Source of the DNA: Desulfobacula sp.
GTDB lineage: Bacteria; Desulfobacterota; Desulfobacteria; Desulfobacterales; Desulfobacteraceae
Direction of reading: 5' to 3'
DNA length: 61,885 bases
Assembly: GCA_023701135.1 (NCBI GenBank)
Contig: JAMPXP010000025.1
Coordinates: 1 to 61,885, forward strand
Below are positions 7,459 to 17,164 of this stretch, in pieces; position 1 is the first letter of the stretch; every line of letters starts with the position of its first letter. Made by a program: the position numbers and the translations under genes. The notes beneath the pieces were generated by a model. That model worked only from the letters and a program-made list of their open reading frames with translations, was not told where the DNA came from and searched no databases.

Positions 7459-8186
7459 ACCAATTTGCACGGACGGAACAGCTCCTTGGCCATGAAGCCA
7501 TGGAAAAGATTAAAAAGGCAAAGGTGGCCGTCTTCGGCCTGGGGGCCGTGGGCTCCTTTGCCGTGGAAGCCCTGGCCCGGACCGGGGTGGGCCGTCTTCA
7601 CCTCATCGATTTTGACCGGGTGGACGCCTCCAATATCAACCGCCAGCTCCTGGCCCTGACCTCCACCATCGGCCGGGAAAAGGCCGTCCTGGCCCGGGAA
7701 AGGGTAGCGGATATCAACCCGGATTGCAAAATAACGGTCAGGACTTCCTTTGTCAATGCCGAAAGCCTGGAGGACCTGCTTGAGGAGGATATGGATGTGG
7801 TGGTGGATGCCATTGACGGCCTCAATTCAAAGATCAATCTGCTGGTGGGGGCAAGACGGATGAACCTTTCTGTCGTGTCCAGCATGGGAGCCGGGGGCAA
7901 GACGGATATTTCCCTTATCCGGGCCGGGGATATCAGTGAGACCGAGGTCTGCCCCCTGGCCCGGGTGGTGAGGAGAAGGCTTCACCGGCGCGGGGTCTAT
8001 GAAGGCATCAGGGCTGTTTATTCCATTGAACCACCATTGAACAAACAGCCCTTTAATGCTGAGGATGCCGGAGATGCCCTACCGGGTCACGGCCGGTCAC
8101 GGCCGCCCATCGGGACCGTGGTCTGGGTGCCGGGGGTTTTCGGCCTGACCGTGGCCCGGGAAGTGATCCGGATCATCACGGGTTAA
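7455..8186 (+). CDS. tcdA: tRNA threonylcarbamoyladenosine dehydratase
   Basis: An E1-like/MoeB-fold ATP-dependent enzyme that cyclises t6A37 in tRNA to ct6A. The 243-residue length fits. The nucleotide-binding loop is at residues 28-33 (GLGAVG). ASNINRQLLAL carries the adenylate-binding Arg, DVVVDAIDGLNSK is the conserved Asp region, and SSMGAGGKTD follows. It is coupled to tatD by an overlapping ATGA and its stop overlaps the convergent acyl-CoA ligase stop (TTAA at 8183-8186). Confidence 0.9.
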   Translation: MNQFARTEQLLGHEAMEKIKKAKVAVFGLGAVGSFAVEALARTGVGRLHLIDFDRVDASNINRQLLALTSTIGREKAVLARERVADINPDCKITVRTSFVNAESLEDLLEEDMDVVVDAIDGLNSKINLLVGARRMNLSVVSSMGAGGKTDISLIRAGDISETEVCPLARVVRRRLHRRGVYEGIRAVYSIEPPLNKQPFNAEDAGDALPGHGRSRPPIGTVVWVPGVFGLTVAREVIRIITG

Positions 8187-9916
8187 GCCTTCCGCTCTTC
8201 GTCCCTTAAAACCCGGCGCAGGACCTTGCCCACATTGGAGACCGGGATTTCATTTCTGAATTCTATGATTCTCGGACGTTTGTAACCGGCCAGATGCTCT
8301 TTGCAGAACTCATGGATCTCGGCTTCGGTGGCCTCGGTCCCGGCTTTCAGCTTGATAAAGGCCTTGACCTTTTCCCCGCTTTTTTCATCGGGAATGCCTA
8401 CCACAGCCACCAGTTCCACCTTGGGATGGGTGTAAAGGACATCCTCCACCTCCCTGGGATAGACATTGAAACCGCCCACGATGATCATATCCTTTTTCCG
8501 GTCCGTGATGGTGATATAGCCGTCCTTGTCGATATTGCCGATGTCGCCGGTGAGAAAATACCGTTTCCCGCCCAGGTTGACAAAGACCTCTTCATTGGCA
8601 TCGGGGCGTTTCCAGTACCCCTTCATGACCTGGGGGCCGCAGGCCGCCACTTCGCCGTCTTCACCCTGGGGCATTTCCTTGGTGGGGTCATCCAGGCTGA
8701 GGATTTTAACATCGGTGCCGGGAAGGGGGAAGCCGATGGAGCCGATTTTCCGGGTTTCCTTAAAGGTGGGGTTGGACGAGATGACCGGCGCGGTTTCCGT
8801 CAGGCCAAAGCCTTCAAAAATAATGGAGCCGGTCTTTTCTTCAAACCGCTTGCAGACCTCCGGAGGCAGGGGAGCCCCGCCGGAAAAGCAGCCCATGAGG
8901 GAGGACAGGTCATATTGGTCGATGAGGGCATGATTGGTAAAGGCCACAAAGATGGTAGGCACGGCCGGCATGAAGGTGGGTTTGTATTTCTGGACCGCCT
9001 TGAGCACTTCCGTGAAGGGCGGCTTTCCGGCCCTGGGATCCGGGATGCAGATGAGCCTTGCCCCCAGCATGGTGGACATTAACAGGGCCACGGTGATTCC
9101 AAAGCTGTGGTACCAGGGCAGGACTCCCAGGAAGGCGTGGAAATTCCCCTTATACAGGGATTCGGGTTTTTTCCCCTCTCCGTGGACGAATCGGCCGTAG
9201 TGGTAGATGCCCATGACGTCATAGGTGAAATTGGTATGGGTCAGTTCCGCTCCCTTGGGCACCCCGGTGGTGCCGCCGGTATAGAGCATGATGGCGGTGT
9301 CGTTTTCAGGATCGATGGTCACGGCCGGCGGATTGGGTTTGCTGGAGGCGACAATATCGTCATACATGAGGTGGCCGGGCTTGATGCTGCCCGCCGTTGG
9401 GATTTTTCCCAAGAGGCTGCCCAGGATAGCCTTGACCTTGGGCAGATAGGATTTGATATTGCACAGGATCACGGTTTCAACGGCCGTTCCTTCAATGGCC
9501 TTTACCGTGTTGGGGTAAAATACGGGATGGTCCATGCAGAAAACGATTTTGGATTCGGAATTCTTCAACTGGTAATTGAGCTCGGCCGGGGTGTAGACCG
9601 GGTTGCAGTTGACGGCAACGGCGCCGGCCTTGAGTATCCCGAAAAGGACTTCAGGAAACTGGGGCAAGTTGGGCAGGAAAATCGCCACCTTGTCTCCCTT
9701 TCGAATGCCCCGGTTGCTGAGGAAATGGGCAATGCGATCCGCCGTATCCTTGACCTGGGCATAGGTTCTGGAAGCACCGTTGAACTGGGTAAAAATGCTG
9801 TCCGGATAGGATTTGGCAGAATCATCCAGGAACTTGAAAATAGGGAATTGATAATCGGTAAATGTGTGTACAACGCCTTCGGGCCAGTAAGGGGTCTTCC
9901 ATGCTGCGTCACTCAT
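8183..9916 (-). CDS. Long-chain fatty acid--CoA ligase (FadD-like)
   Basis: A 577-residue AMP-forming acyl-CoA synthetase. The order of ANL-family motifs is clear: the P-loop IMLYTGGTTGVPKGAELTH, the EGFGLTETAP adenine motif, YFLTGDIGNIDKDGYITITDR and IIVGGFNVYPREVEDVL, then the catalytic Lys near the end (SNVGKVLRR). It activates a fatty or aromatic acid to the CoA thioester, feeding beta-oxidation. ATG 9916 follows AAAGGAG; an extension to 9949 lacks a ribosome site. Substrate length cannot be told from sequence. Confidence 0.88.
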   Translation of the reverse strand: MSDAAWKTPYWPEGVVHTFTDYQFPIFKFLDDSAKSYPDSIFTQFNGASRTYAQVKDTADRIAHFLSNRGIRKGDKVAIFLPNLPQFPEVLFGILKAGAVAVNCNPVYTPAELNYQLKNSESKIVFCMDHPVFYPNTVKAIEGTAVETVILCNIKSYLPKVKAILGSLLGKIPTAGSIKPGHLMYDDIVASSKPNPPAVTIDPENDTAIMLYTGGTTGVPKGAELTHTNFTYDVMGIYHYGRFVHGEGKKPESLYKGNFHAFLGVLPWYHSFGITVALLMSTMLGARLICIPDPRAGKPPFTEVLKAVQKYKPTFMPAVPTIFVAFTNHALIDQYDLSSLMGCFSGGAPLPPEVCKRFEEKTGSIIFEGFGLTETAPVISSNPTFKETRKIGSIGFPLPGTDVKILSLDDPTKEMPQGEDGEVAACGPQVMKGYWKRPDANEEVFVNLGGKRYFLTGDIGNIDKDGYITITDRKKDMIIVGGFNVYPREVEDVLYTHPKVELVAVVGIPDEKSGEKVKAFIKLKAGTEATEAEIHEFCKEHLAGYKRPRIIEFRNEIPVSNVGKVLRRVLRDEERKA

Positions 9917-10120
9917 CTTTTTTCTCCTTTTGTTCGGGGTGTCTGCCAAAGATAAAGAGGTTTATCTTATGCGTTAATAAAACGGTTTCCTTGTCTGGTT
10001 GTTTATACAGGGAAGTTCAAGGGAAAGAAAAGCTTTTTTTTGAGTAAAATTGGGGTTGCCCCATATCCCTGGTTTCAGCTATAGTATCCCATTTCAAATT
10101 TCATGAAACGAGGAAAGGGT

Positions 10121-10564
10121 ATGCGGTTTAAACTGTCCATTATGGCGGTATTGTTTTTCTGGATCAGCAGTTCCGCCGTCTGCAAAACCATAGACTGGAA
10201 GTCCTATGATGAAGCCCTGGGCCGGGAAGGGACTCAAGGGAAAAAAATTTTTCTGCATTTCAGGACGGATTGGTGCCGATACTGCACTCAAATGGACCAG
10301 GAGACCTTTGGCGATCCTCTGGTCGTCAGCTTTTTATCAGAGCATTTTATTGCCGTTAAGGTGGACGGGGACAGGGAAAAAGAGGCTGTTAAACAGCATC
10401 AGGTCTCAGGGTATCCGGATAACCGGTTTCTGGATGAAAAGGGCCGGGAGGTGTACCGGTTGCCCGGATTTGTAGCGCCCGAGGTATTCCTGTTTTTTCT
10501 TGAATACATTCAGACGGGCAGCTACCAAACCATGGACCCCATGCAGTTTTATAAATCCCGATGA
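10121..10564 (+). CDS. Periplasmic thioredoxin-fold protein
   Basis: A 147-residue exported thioredoxin-like protein. An N-terminal hydrophobic signal (about residues 3-20, ending near SSAVC) precedes a domain with the redox motif W-C-R-Y-C in RTDWCRYCTQMDQETF, then VAVKVDGD-type and GYPDNRFLD segments. The usual cis-Pro segment reads SGYPDNRF. Likely role is thiol-disulfide exchange or cytochrome/disulfide maintenance in the periplasm. ATG 10121 has a close AGGAAAGG ribosome site; an ATG at 10103 is possible. Confidence 0.78.
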   Translation: MRFKLSIMAVLFFWISSSAVCKTIDWKSYDEALGREGTQGKKIFLHFRTDWCRYCTQMDQETFGDPLVVSFLSEHFIAVKVDGDREKEAVKQHQVSGYPDNRFLDEKGREVYRLPGFVAPEVFLFFLEYIQTGSYQTMDPMQFYKSR

Positions 10565-10657
10565 TTCTTTTTAACGGTTGATAAACAAAGGATGCAGTGA
10601 TAAGGGAAGTATTTGGAAACCATGCAGAATCTCAAAAGTTAAAAAGGAGATGAATAT

Positions 10658-11275
10658 ATGATGAAAAAACCATGTCAATGCCTTTGGATTGTATTATTCG
10701 GCATGCTGGTCTTTGCCGGGCCCTCTTTTTCCGAGGATATGTATGTGGCAAGCGTTACGGAAATTTCTTTGCGGACCGGACCCAGCGTGGATAACAAAAT
10801 CGTTGCCATGCTGAAAACCGGTAGCAAGCTTGAGGTCATTGAATTCAATACGGATTGGTCCCAGGTCAGAATAGATAATGGAAAATCAGGCTGGGTCTTG
10901 TCTCGGTTCATCACCCCGAAAAAACCGGAAATCCTTTTGCTGGATGAATTGAAAGAAAAAAATCAGGCCCTTTTGTCAAAAATTGCCCAATTGGAAGAAG
11001 AAAATAAGTCGCTTGTCGCTAAAACGGCATCTCTGGGTGAACTGGAAGGGAAATTCAGTAAACTGCAGCAGGACTCAGCGGATTTTTTAAAGCTCGAGGC
11101 AAAATATAATGCGGTGATTCAGGAAAACGAGGCCCAGAAGGCCGTCATCGAAAAGCTGGAAACCAGTATGGACAGTGAGCCCAAACTCTGGTTTCTCATC
11201 GGTCCCGGTGTTTTTATCGTGGGCTTGTTTTTTGGGTTAAGCAGCCGTAAAAAGAAGAGAACCAGCCTATTATGA
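10658..11275 (+). CDS. SH3-domain coiled-coil membrane protein (TIGR04211-like)
   Basis: A 205-residue protein with a signal peptide (about 1-25), a bacterial SH3 domain (about 28-88, SLRTGPSVDNKIVAMLKTGSKLEV ... GWVLSRFI in outline), a long coiled coil (about 93-170, heptad-rich with ELKEKNQALLSKIAQLEEENK) and one C-terminal transmembrane helix followed by a basic tail. This layout matches the YgiM-type SH3 family, probably cell-envelope associated. Its stop overlaps the nadB start. Confidence 0.8.
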   Translation: MMKKPCQCLWIVLFGMLVFAGPSFSEDMYVASVTEISLRTGPSVDNKIVAMLKTGSKLEVIEFNTDWSQVRIDNGKSGWVLSRFITPKKPEILLLDELKEKNQALLSKIAQLEEENKSLVAKTASLGELEGKFSKLQQDSADFLKLEAKYNAVIQENEAQKAVIEKLETSMDSEPKLWFLIGPGVFIVGLFFGLSSRKKKRTSLL

Positions 11276-12891
11276 TCCAAAAAACCGATTTTCTGGTTAT
11301 CGGCAGCGGGATTGCCGGTTTAAGTTATGCCCTGAAAGCGGCAAAATTCGGAAAAGTCACCATCGTCACAAAAAAACAGATACGGAAAACCAATACGGCC
11401 CTGGCCCAGGGCGGGGTGGCCGCCGTATTCAGCCAAACGGATTCCTTTGACCTGCATATTCAGGACACCCTTGCCGCAGGGGACGGACTTTGCAACAAAG
11501 AGGTTGTCAGCATGGTGGTGAAGGATGGGCCGGAACGAATCCGGGAGCTGGTCAAATTCGGGGCGGCCTTCAATAAGGCGGGAGAAGGGGAATATGATTT
11601 TTCCCTGGGCCAGGAAGGCGGGCATTCGGCCAAGAGAATCGTCTATGCCCAGGACCTGACCGGCCGGGAAATAGAAGAAACCCTGGTCCGGAATGTTGAA
11701 GCGGATCAGAATATCACCATTTTGGAAGATCATATTGCCGTCAACCTGATCACCTTTTCCAGCAGCATCCGGAGCGGACTCCTGGTGACCCGCCATGAGA
11801 ATATCTGTTGCGGTGCCTATGTATTAAACAATCAGACCGGGAAAATAGAAACCATCCATGCCGGCATTACCCTTCTGGCCACCGGCGGGGCCAGCAAGGT
11901 CTATCTGTATACCTCAAACCCGGATATCGCCACCGGAGACGGTATTGCCATGGCCTACCGGGCCGGGGCTTCGGTGGCTAACCTGGAATTTGTCCAGTTT
12001 CACCCCACCTGCCTGTTTCACCCGGAGGCCAAGAATTTTCTGATTTCCGAGGCGGTCCGGGGGGAGGGGGCGATCCTGGTGGATGCCAAAGGCCGCCGGT
12101 TTATGGATAAATATTCTCCGGATAAGGAACTGGCCTGCAGGGATGTGGTGGCCAGGGCCATTGACAGTGAACTGAAAAAAACCGGGGCTGATTCGGTTTT
12201 TCTGGACATCACCCATAAGGACCCTGGATTTTTAAAGAAAAGATTCCCCAATATTTATTCAAAATGCCTTGAATACGGGATTGATATCACAAAGGACCCG
12301 ATCCCGGTGGTACCGGCCGCCCATTATATGTGCGGCGGCGTGGCCACGGACCTGAACGGAAGAACCGATATCCAGAGGCTGTATGCTGTGGGCGAGACCG
12401 CCTGCACCGGGCTCCACGGCGCCAACCGCCTGGCCTCCAATTCCCTTCTGGAGGCCCTTGTCTATTCCCACAGGGCCTACCTGGCCTCTGTTGAAGAATT
12501 CAAGGCCATGGGCAACCGGGTCACCGTTGATCTGGACCTTTGGGATGAAACCAGCACCACGGACAGTGATGAAGCCATTGTGGTTTCCCATAACTGGGAT
12601 GAAATCCGGCGGCTCATGTGGAATTATGTGGGCATTGTCAGGTCGGACAAGCGCCTTCAAAGGGCCTTGAGAAGAATTGTCAATATCAACGAAGAAATCA
12701 ATGAGTATTACTGGGATTTTAAGGTGACCTCGGATCTGATCGAACTGCGGAACCTGGCCACCGTTGCCGAACTCATCATCCGGTCGGCCCTGATGAGAAA
12801 GGAAAGCCGGGGCCTGCATTATAATATCGGATACCCTGAAAAGGACGATGCCCATTTCCTGAAGCACACCATCCTCAGGAAGAATTTCTAG
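11272..12891 (+). CDS. nadB: L-aspartate oxidase
   Basis: FAD-dependent enzyme that oxidises L-aspartate to iminoaspartate, the first step of NAD synthesis; in anaerobes fumarate can be the electron acceptor. The 539 residues have the N-terminal dinucleotide motif [28 protein letters not shown], the HPTCLFHP active-site region, and [21 protein letters not shown] (seen here as [20 protein letters not shown]), which separates NadB from succinate dehydrogenase flavoproteins. It starts within the stop of the preceding gene. nadA and nadC are not in the window. Confidence 0.93.
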   Translation: [539 protein letters not shown]

Positions 12892-12894
12892 ATT

Positions 12895-13605
12895 TTATCT
12901 TGTGTCGGGTTTGATCCCGGTAAACAGGGTCACAATGCCGAAGGTCATCTGTTTGAAACGGATATGGGTGAACCCGGCTTCCCTCATGAGGGCTGCAAAT
13001 TCCATGGGGGCAGGAAATTTCAGGACCGAATCCGGCAGGTATTGATAAGCCCTTGCATCCTTTGAAAAAAAAGACCCGATAAGGGGAAGCAATTTCTGGA
13101 AATAGAAAAGATAGAAAAACCTCAAAATCCCTTTTTCCGGTGTTGTCAATTCCAGGACCACGAGCCTGCCCCCCTTTTTTAAAACCGTGAGAAATTCACC
13201 GGCGGCAGCCTGCCGGTTCATGATGTTCCGGATGCCGAAGGCAATGAACACCGCATCAAAGATGCCCGGCCTGAAGGGCAGATAGAGGGCGTCTCCGTTG
13301 ATGAGGGCGATGCTTTTGTTGTTCTTTTGCCTGAGTTTTTTTTGCCCCAGTTCAAGCATTCCAAAGGAAAAATCCAGGCCCGTGATCCGGGCCCGGCCTT
13401 TTAACCGGGCTCCGGCTTCCAGGGCGACATCGCAGGTACCGCAGGCCACATCCAGGATCCGGCTGTTTTCTTCCAGCCTGGCCGCCTTTACCATCTGGGT
13501 CCGCCAGACCGTATCCTGGCGCAGGCTTAAAAGCCGGTTGAGAAAGTCGTATCTGGGGGCAATCCGGTCAAACATGTCTTTAACAAAATCAAGTTCCTTG
13601 TTCAT
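12895..13605 (-). CDS. menG: Demethylmenaquinone methyltransferase
   Basis: A 236-residue SAM-dependent methyltransferase of the UbiE/MenG family, which methylates demethylmenaquinone in the last step of menaquinone synthesis. Signatures include MFDRIAPRYDFLNRLLSLRQD near the N-terminus, the SAM loop ILDVACGTCDVAL, INGDALYLPF, FIAFGIRNIMNR and VLELTTPEKG. With mqnB at 1.1 kb it supports menaquinone as the quinone of this organism. The start at ATG 13605 is preferred; a TTG at 13614 is in frame. Also called ubiE. Confidence 0.9.
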   Translation of the reverse strand: MNKELDFVKDMFDRIAPRYDFLNRLLSLRQDTVWRTQMVKAARLEENSRILDVACGTCDVALEAGARLKGRARITGLDFSFGMLELGQKKLRQKNNKSIALINGDALYLPFRPGIFDAVFIAFGIRNIMNRQAAAGEFLTVLKKGGRLVVLELTTPEKGILRFFYLFYFQKLLPLIGSFFSKDARAYQYLPDSVLKFPAPMEFAALMREAGFTHIRFKQMTFGIVTLFTGIKPDTR

Positions 13606-13732
13606 CGTTGACAACCTGAATTTTTGATTTATTTTAGATTACTTGCCAAGGCAGGCTGGAAAAGTATCATAACAAAGGACGGATTACAATTACAAACAAA
13701 CCCTGGATAGAAACGAGACAATCGGGATACCT

Positions 13733-14833
13733 ATGACGGAAAAACGCGACTATTATGAAATACTGGGTGTGGCAAGGGATGTTTCAAAAGCGGATTTAAA
13801 AAAAGCCTATCGAAAACTTGCCATTCAATATCATCCTGATAAAAATCCGGACAATAAAGAGGCGGAAGAAAAATTCAAGGAAGCATCGGAAGCCTATGAA
13901 GTTTTAAATGACGATAATAAGCGGCAGATCTATGACCAGTTCGGTCACAGGGGACTTGAAGGAGCCGGTCACTCCGGGCCCAGCGGGTTTGAAGATATTT
14001 TTTCAAGTTTCGGGGATATTTTTGAGGATTTCTTTGGTTTCGGCGGAGGCGGCGGCCGAGGGGCCAGGGCGAGACGGGGCTCGGATCTCCGGTACAATAT
14101 GACCATAGAATTCATGGAAGCCGCCTTTGGCACGGAAAAAACCATTTCCATTCCCAAATTGTCCACCTGCCCAGACTGCCGGGGAACCGGCTGTGAAGAA
14201 GGAACCCATTCCGAGACCTGCTCCCAGTGCCACGGATCAGGTCAGTTTATTCAAAGCCAGGGATTTTTCAAGGTCAAAACCACCTGTCCCTATTGCAAGG
14301 GTCAGGGAACCATCATTCCCAATCCCTGTAGAAAATGCCGGGGCGCAGGCCGGGTTGAAATCACGCGCAAGGTCCAGGTCAAGATTCCGGCCGGTGTGGA
14401 TGTGGGATCAAAACTCAGGCTTTCCGGTGAGGGGGAAGCATCCCCCAGTCCGGACGGATCACCCGGAGATCTTTATGTGGTGATCAATGTGAGGCCCCAT
14501 AAATTTTTCCAGAGGGACAATACCAATATTATCTGCGCCATTGATATTTCTTTTATCCAGGCCATCCTGGGAGATGAAATCACCATTCCCACCCTTGTGG
14601 GCGAGAAAAAACTGACCATCCCGAAAAGCACCCAGTACGGGGATGTTTTCAAGCTGAAAGGAGAAGGCATTGCGTCGTTGCGGACGGGCCAGAGGGGGGA
14701 TCAGATTATCAAGGTGATCATCAAAACCCCCACCAAGGTGAGCCAGAAGCAGATTGAACTGTTAAGGCAGTTTGACGAGCTGGACTCCAATAAGATATCC
14801 AATAAATTGAAGAATTTATTTAAAAACCTGTAA
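13733..14833 (+). CDS. dnaJ: Chaperone DnaJ
   Basis: Full-length 366-residue Hsp40. It has an N-terminal J-domain (1-70) with the HPD motif that stimulates DnaK ATPase, a Gly/Phe-rich linker (about 95-115, [10 protein letters not shown]), a zinc region with four C-x-x-C-x-G-x-G-type repeats (about 143-205), and two C-terminal substrate-binding beta domains. dnaK and grpE are not adjacent. It is followed 21 nt later by queD. Confidence 0.96.
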   Translation: MTEKRDYYEILGVARDVSKADLKKAYRKLAIQYHPDKNPDNKEAEEKFKEASEAYEVLNDDNKRQIYDQFGHRGLEGAGHSGPSGFEDIFSSFGDIFEDFFGFGGGGGRGARARRGSDLRYNMTIEFMEAAFGTEKTISIPKLSTCPDCRGTGCEEGTHSETCSQCHGSGQFIQSQGFFKVKTTCPYCKGQGTIIPNPCRKCRGAGRVEITRKVQVKIPAGVDVGSKLRLSGEGEASPSPDGSPGDLYVVINVRPHKFFQRDNTNIICAIDISFIQAILGDEITIPTLVGEKKLTIPKSTQYGDVFKLKGEGIASLRTGQRGDQIIKVIIKTPTKVSQKQIELLRQFDELDSNKISNKLKNLFKNL

Positions 14834-14854
14834 GGCCTGTAAGGAATCCTATCT

Positions 14855-15235
14855 ATGTTTGAACTCAAGGTAAAAAGCCATTTTGCAGGAGCCCACCAGT
14901 TGACCATGGTGGGTCAGAAATGTGAAAACCTGCACGGCCATAACTGGAACGTGGAAGTCTGTGTCACAGGCGATAAACTGAATCCGGCAGGGGTTCTGGC
15001 GGATTTCGGAGATATCAAAAAGGCGGTCCGGACCGTTGTGGACGGAGAGCTGGACCATAAATTCCTGAATGACCTTGAGATGTTTAAGGGGGGGCAGCCC
15101 ACATCGGAGCGCATTGCCGTCTATATTGCCGAACGGGTTCAGGCGATTTTGAGCCAAGAGCTGTCCGAAGAGGTCCGGGTATCCAAGGTCATGGCCTGGG
15201 AATCCGAGGATGCCTGCGCCACGTATTTCCCATAG
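14855..15235 (+). CDS. queD: 6-carboxy-5,6,7,8-tetrahydropterin synthase
   Basis: A 126-residue enzyme that converts dihydroneopterin triphosphate to 6-carboxytetrahydropterin on the way to queuosine. Key residues are visible: zinc-binding His in FAGAHQL and in HGHNW, the catalytic Cys in VGQKCENLHGH, and the C-terminal Glu region VMAWESEDACATYF. It follows dnaJ with a good ribosome site, and no other queuosine genes are near. Confidence 0.92.
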   Translation: MFELKVKSHFAGAHQLTMVGQKCENLHGHNWNVEVCVTGDKLNPAGVLADFGDIKKAVRTVVDGELDHKFLNDLEMFKGGQPTSERIAVYIAERVQAILSQELSEEVRVSKVMAWESEDACATYFP

Positions 15236-15259
15236 GCGACATGCCGGTCCGGGTGAGGA

Positions 15260-16648
15260 TCAGGCGGTTTCTGCCTGGCAGCGTTCAATAATGTGTTTGG
15301 CCGGGATGATCCCGGTGGCTGCCGCAGATACGATATTTCCCGCCACCCCGGGCCCGTCACCGGCCACATACATTCCTTTGACAGCGGTTTCAAGATGATT
15401 GTCCGTTTCCACCTGGGTGGCAAAGAATTTGATTTCAGGCGCATAGAGCAGGGTTTCATCGTTGGACACCCCTGGAACCACAAGGTTTAAGGATTCCAGG
15501 CCCTCGATCAGGTTGGTCAGGATCCGCTCCGGCAAAGCCATAGCAATATCACCACAGACCACATTGGTCATGGTGGGCTCGATATAGCCTTTTCTGATCC
15601 TGTTCCAGGTGGAACGCCTTCCCCGCTTCAGGTCCCCGAACCGCTGCAAAATAGGTTGCCCGTTGCCGATAATGGTGGCCAGCTTGCCGATGGATTCTCC
15701 GTAGGCCTGGTTATCCGTCACCGGTTCCGTGAGCACCACCTTGGAAAGAAAGGCGAAATTGGTATTGGATGATTTTCTGTCCGAATAGGCATGCCCGTTG
15801 ACACAGACAAAATCCTTATAGTTTTCAAGGGAGATGAACCCGCCCTGGTTGGTGCAGAAGGTCCGGGTCTGGTCGTCATAGGTGGGTGTCTGAATGAAAA
15901 AAGTCGGGTCATAGATGATATTGCAGAGGTCATCCATGATATCATTGTGAACCTCCACCCGGACCCCGACTTCGATTCCCCGTTGGCTCAGATGGATTCC
16001 GTGTTTCTGGGCCAGGGCCGACACCCAGTTGGCCCCGATCCGGCCCGGGGCCAGAATCACATGGGGGGCCTCGTATCGGCCCTTTTCCGTTACAACGCCT
16101 TGAACCCGGCCGTCGTGTTGAATGATATCCAGGACATTCTCCCGGGTTCTGATCTCAAGCCCCTTGGACTGGATATAATCGGCCATACCGGCAATATAGG
16201 AAGGCAGGTTGTTGGAGCCCAGGTGCTTTTGTCTGATCAGGAGAAGGTCTATTCCGAAGCGTTTGGCTTCTTTCCGGATCTGTCTGGCGTCTTCCATGTC
16301 GGTTGGAAAAACCGTTCCGTCCATGCCGAACCGGGTAAAAATTGTTTCCGTTTCATCAATGAGTTCATAGGCAGCCGCCAGGGGCATGAACTGGGTCAGG
16401 TCCGTCTTTCCCAGCCTCGGAATAAAATTGAGTTTGCCGTCGGAATAGAGTCCGGCGCCACCGATGCCGGAAAGAATATTGCAGGGATCGCATTGGAGGC
16501 ATCTTTGAAGATTATGGTTCGGACATTTCCGTTCCAAAGGGCTTTTGCCCTTTTCGATCAACAAGACCCTGAGGTTTGAAAATTCCGTGAGGTGATAAGC
16601 TGCAAAAAGTCCTGCCGGGCCACCGCCTACAATAATGACATCATGCAC
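15260..16648 (-). CDS. FAD-dependent dehydrogenase family protein
   Basis: A 462-residue flavoprotein with the N-terminal Rossmann motif VIIVGGGPAGLFAAYHL, followed by ERKCPNHNLQRCLQCDPCNILSG (shortened here) with several cysteines that could bind a metal or cluster, then GGAGLYSDGKLN. The C-terminal part has VAGDGPGVAGNIVSAAATG. It belongs to the conserved FAD-dependent dehydrogenase group often annotated only as NAD(P)/FAD-dependent oxidoreductase; the substrate is unknown. Translation probably starts at GTG 16648, which follows a GGAGGG ribosome site. Confidence 0.8.
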   Translation of the reverse strand: MHDVIIVGGGPAGLFAAYHLTEFSNLRVLLIEKGKSPLERKCPNHNLQRCLQCDPCNILSGIGGAGLYSDGKLNFIPRLGKTDLTQFMPLAAAYELIDETETIFTRFGMDGTVFPTDMEDARQIRKEAKRFGIDLLLIRQKHLGSNNLPSYIAGMADYIQSKGLEIRTRENVLDIIQHDGRVQGVVTEKGRYEAPHVILAPGRIGANWVSALAQKHGIHLSQRGIEVGVRVEVHNDIMDDLCNIIYDPTFFIQTPTYDDQTRTFCTNQGGFISLENYKDFVCVNGHAYSDRKSSNTNFAFLSKVVLTEPVTDNQAYGESIGKLATIIGNGQPILQRFGDLKRGRRSTWNRIRKGYIEPTMTNVVCGDIAMALPERILTNLIEGLESLNLVVPGVSNDETLLYAPEIKFFATQVETDNHLETAVKGMYVAGDGPGVAGNIVSAAATGIIPAKHIIERCQAETA

Positions 16649-16684
16649 CCTATACCCTCCTGGAGATTTCGGATCGGAATGAAT

Positions 16685-16990
16685 CTAAAGCGCAATTACG
16701 GAATTGTCGATGCCTGGAAACGGGGATGGCAAATATGCGTCGGCGTTTTCATCGTTGAGCCATTTTTCATTATCCACAAGATATCTGAACTGATAGGCCT
16801 GGTCCTTATTCAGGTCGATATTGAATAAAAAATCTCCGCTTTTTAATTTTTTCATGGCCGGCGCATCCAGGTCCCAGTTATTGAATTCTCCGATTATTTT
16901 GACGGATTGGGCAGGTCCTATATGCTTTTTTAATACTTTGAAGGTGACTTTGCAGATGGGTTTTGTTTTCAGATACTGTTTTGTAAACAT
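16685..16990 (-). CDS. Small CBM48/AMPK-type glycogen-binding domain protein
   Basis: A 101-residue protein made almost entirely of an isoamylase-N/AMPK-beta-type carbohydrate-binding domain (CBM48): KVTFKVLKKHIGPAQSVKI, GEFNNWDLDAPAMKKLKSG, then AYQFRYLVDNEKWLNDENAD. The GxFNxW pattern and the final Asp-rich strand are diagnostic. It would bind glycogen-like polymer or act as a protein-interaction domain. ATG 16990 directly follows GGAGGAAGAA; longer forms begin without a ribosome site. Confidence 0.82.
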   Translation of the reverse strand: MFTKQYLKTKPICKVTFKVLKKHIGPAQSVKIIGEFNNWDLDAPAMKKLKSGDFLFNIDLNKDQAYQFRYLVDNEKWLNDENADAYLPSPFPGIDNSVIAL

Positions 16991-17164
16991 TTCTTCCTCC
17001 ATATGGGTGTTATAGGATTTGTTCAAGGATTTCGTAAGTTTACAATTATGGGGATATTGTAGCGGTTTTTTTAAAACTGTCAAGGGAAAGCTCAAATACT
17101 TGCGGATTCAACCGTATGCTGATATACAGGATGCTTTGACATTTTTAAGAAAACGAAAGGCTGC

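Noticed and set aside
8294-9955. Long open frames on the plus strand opposite the acyl-CoA ligase
   Set aside because: They are mirror frames of a GC-rich gene and show no protein family signature.
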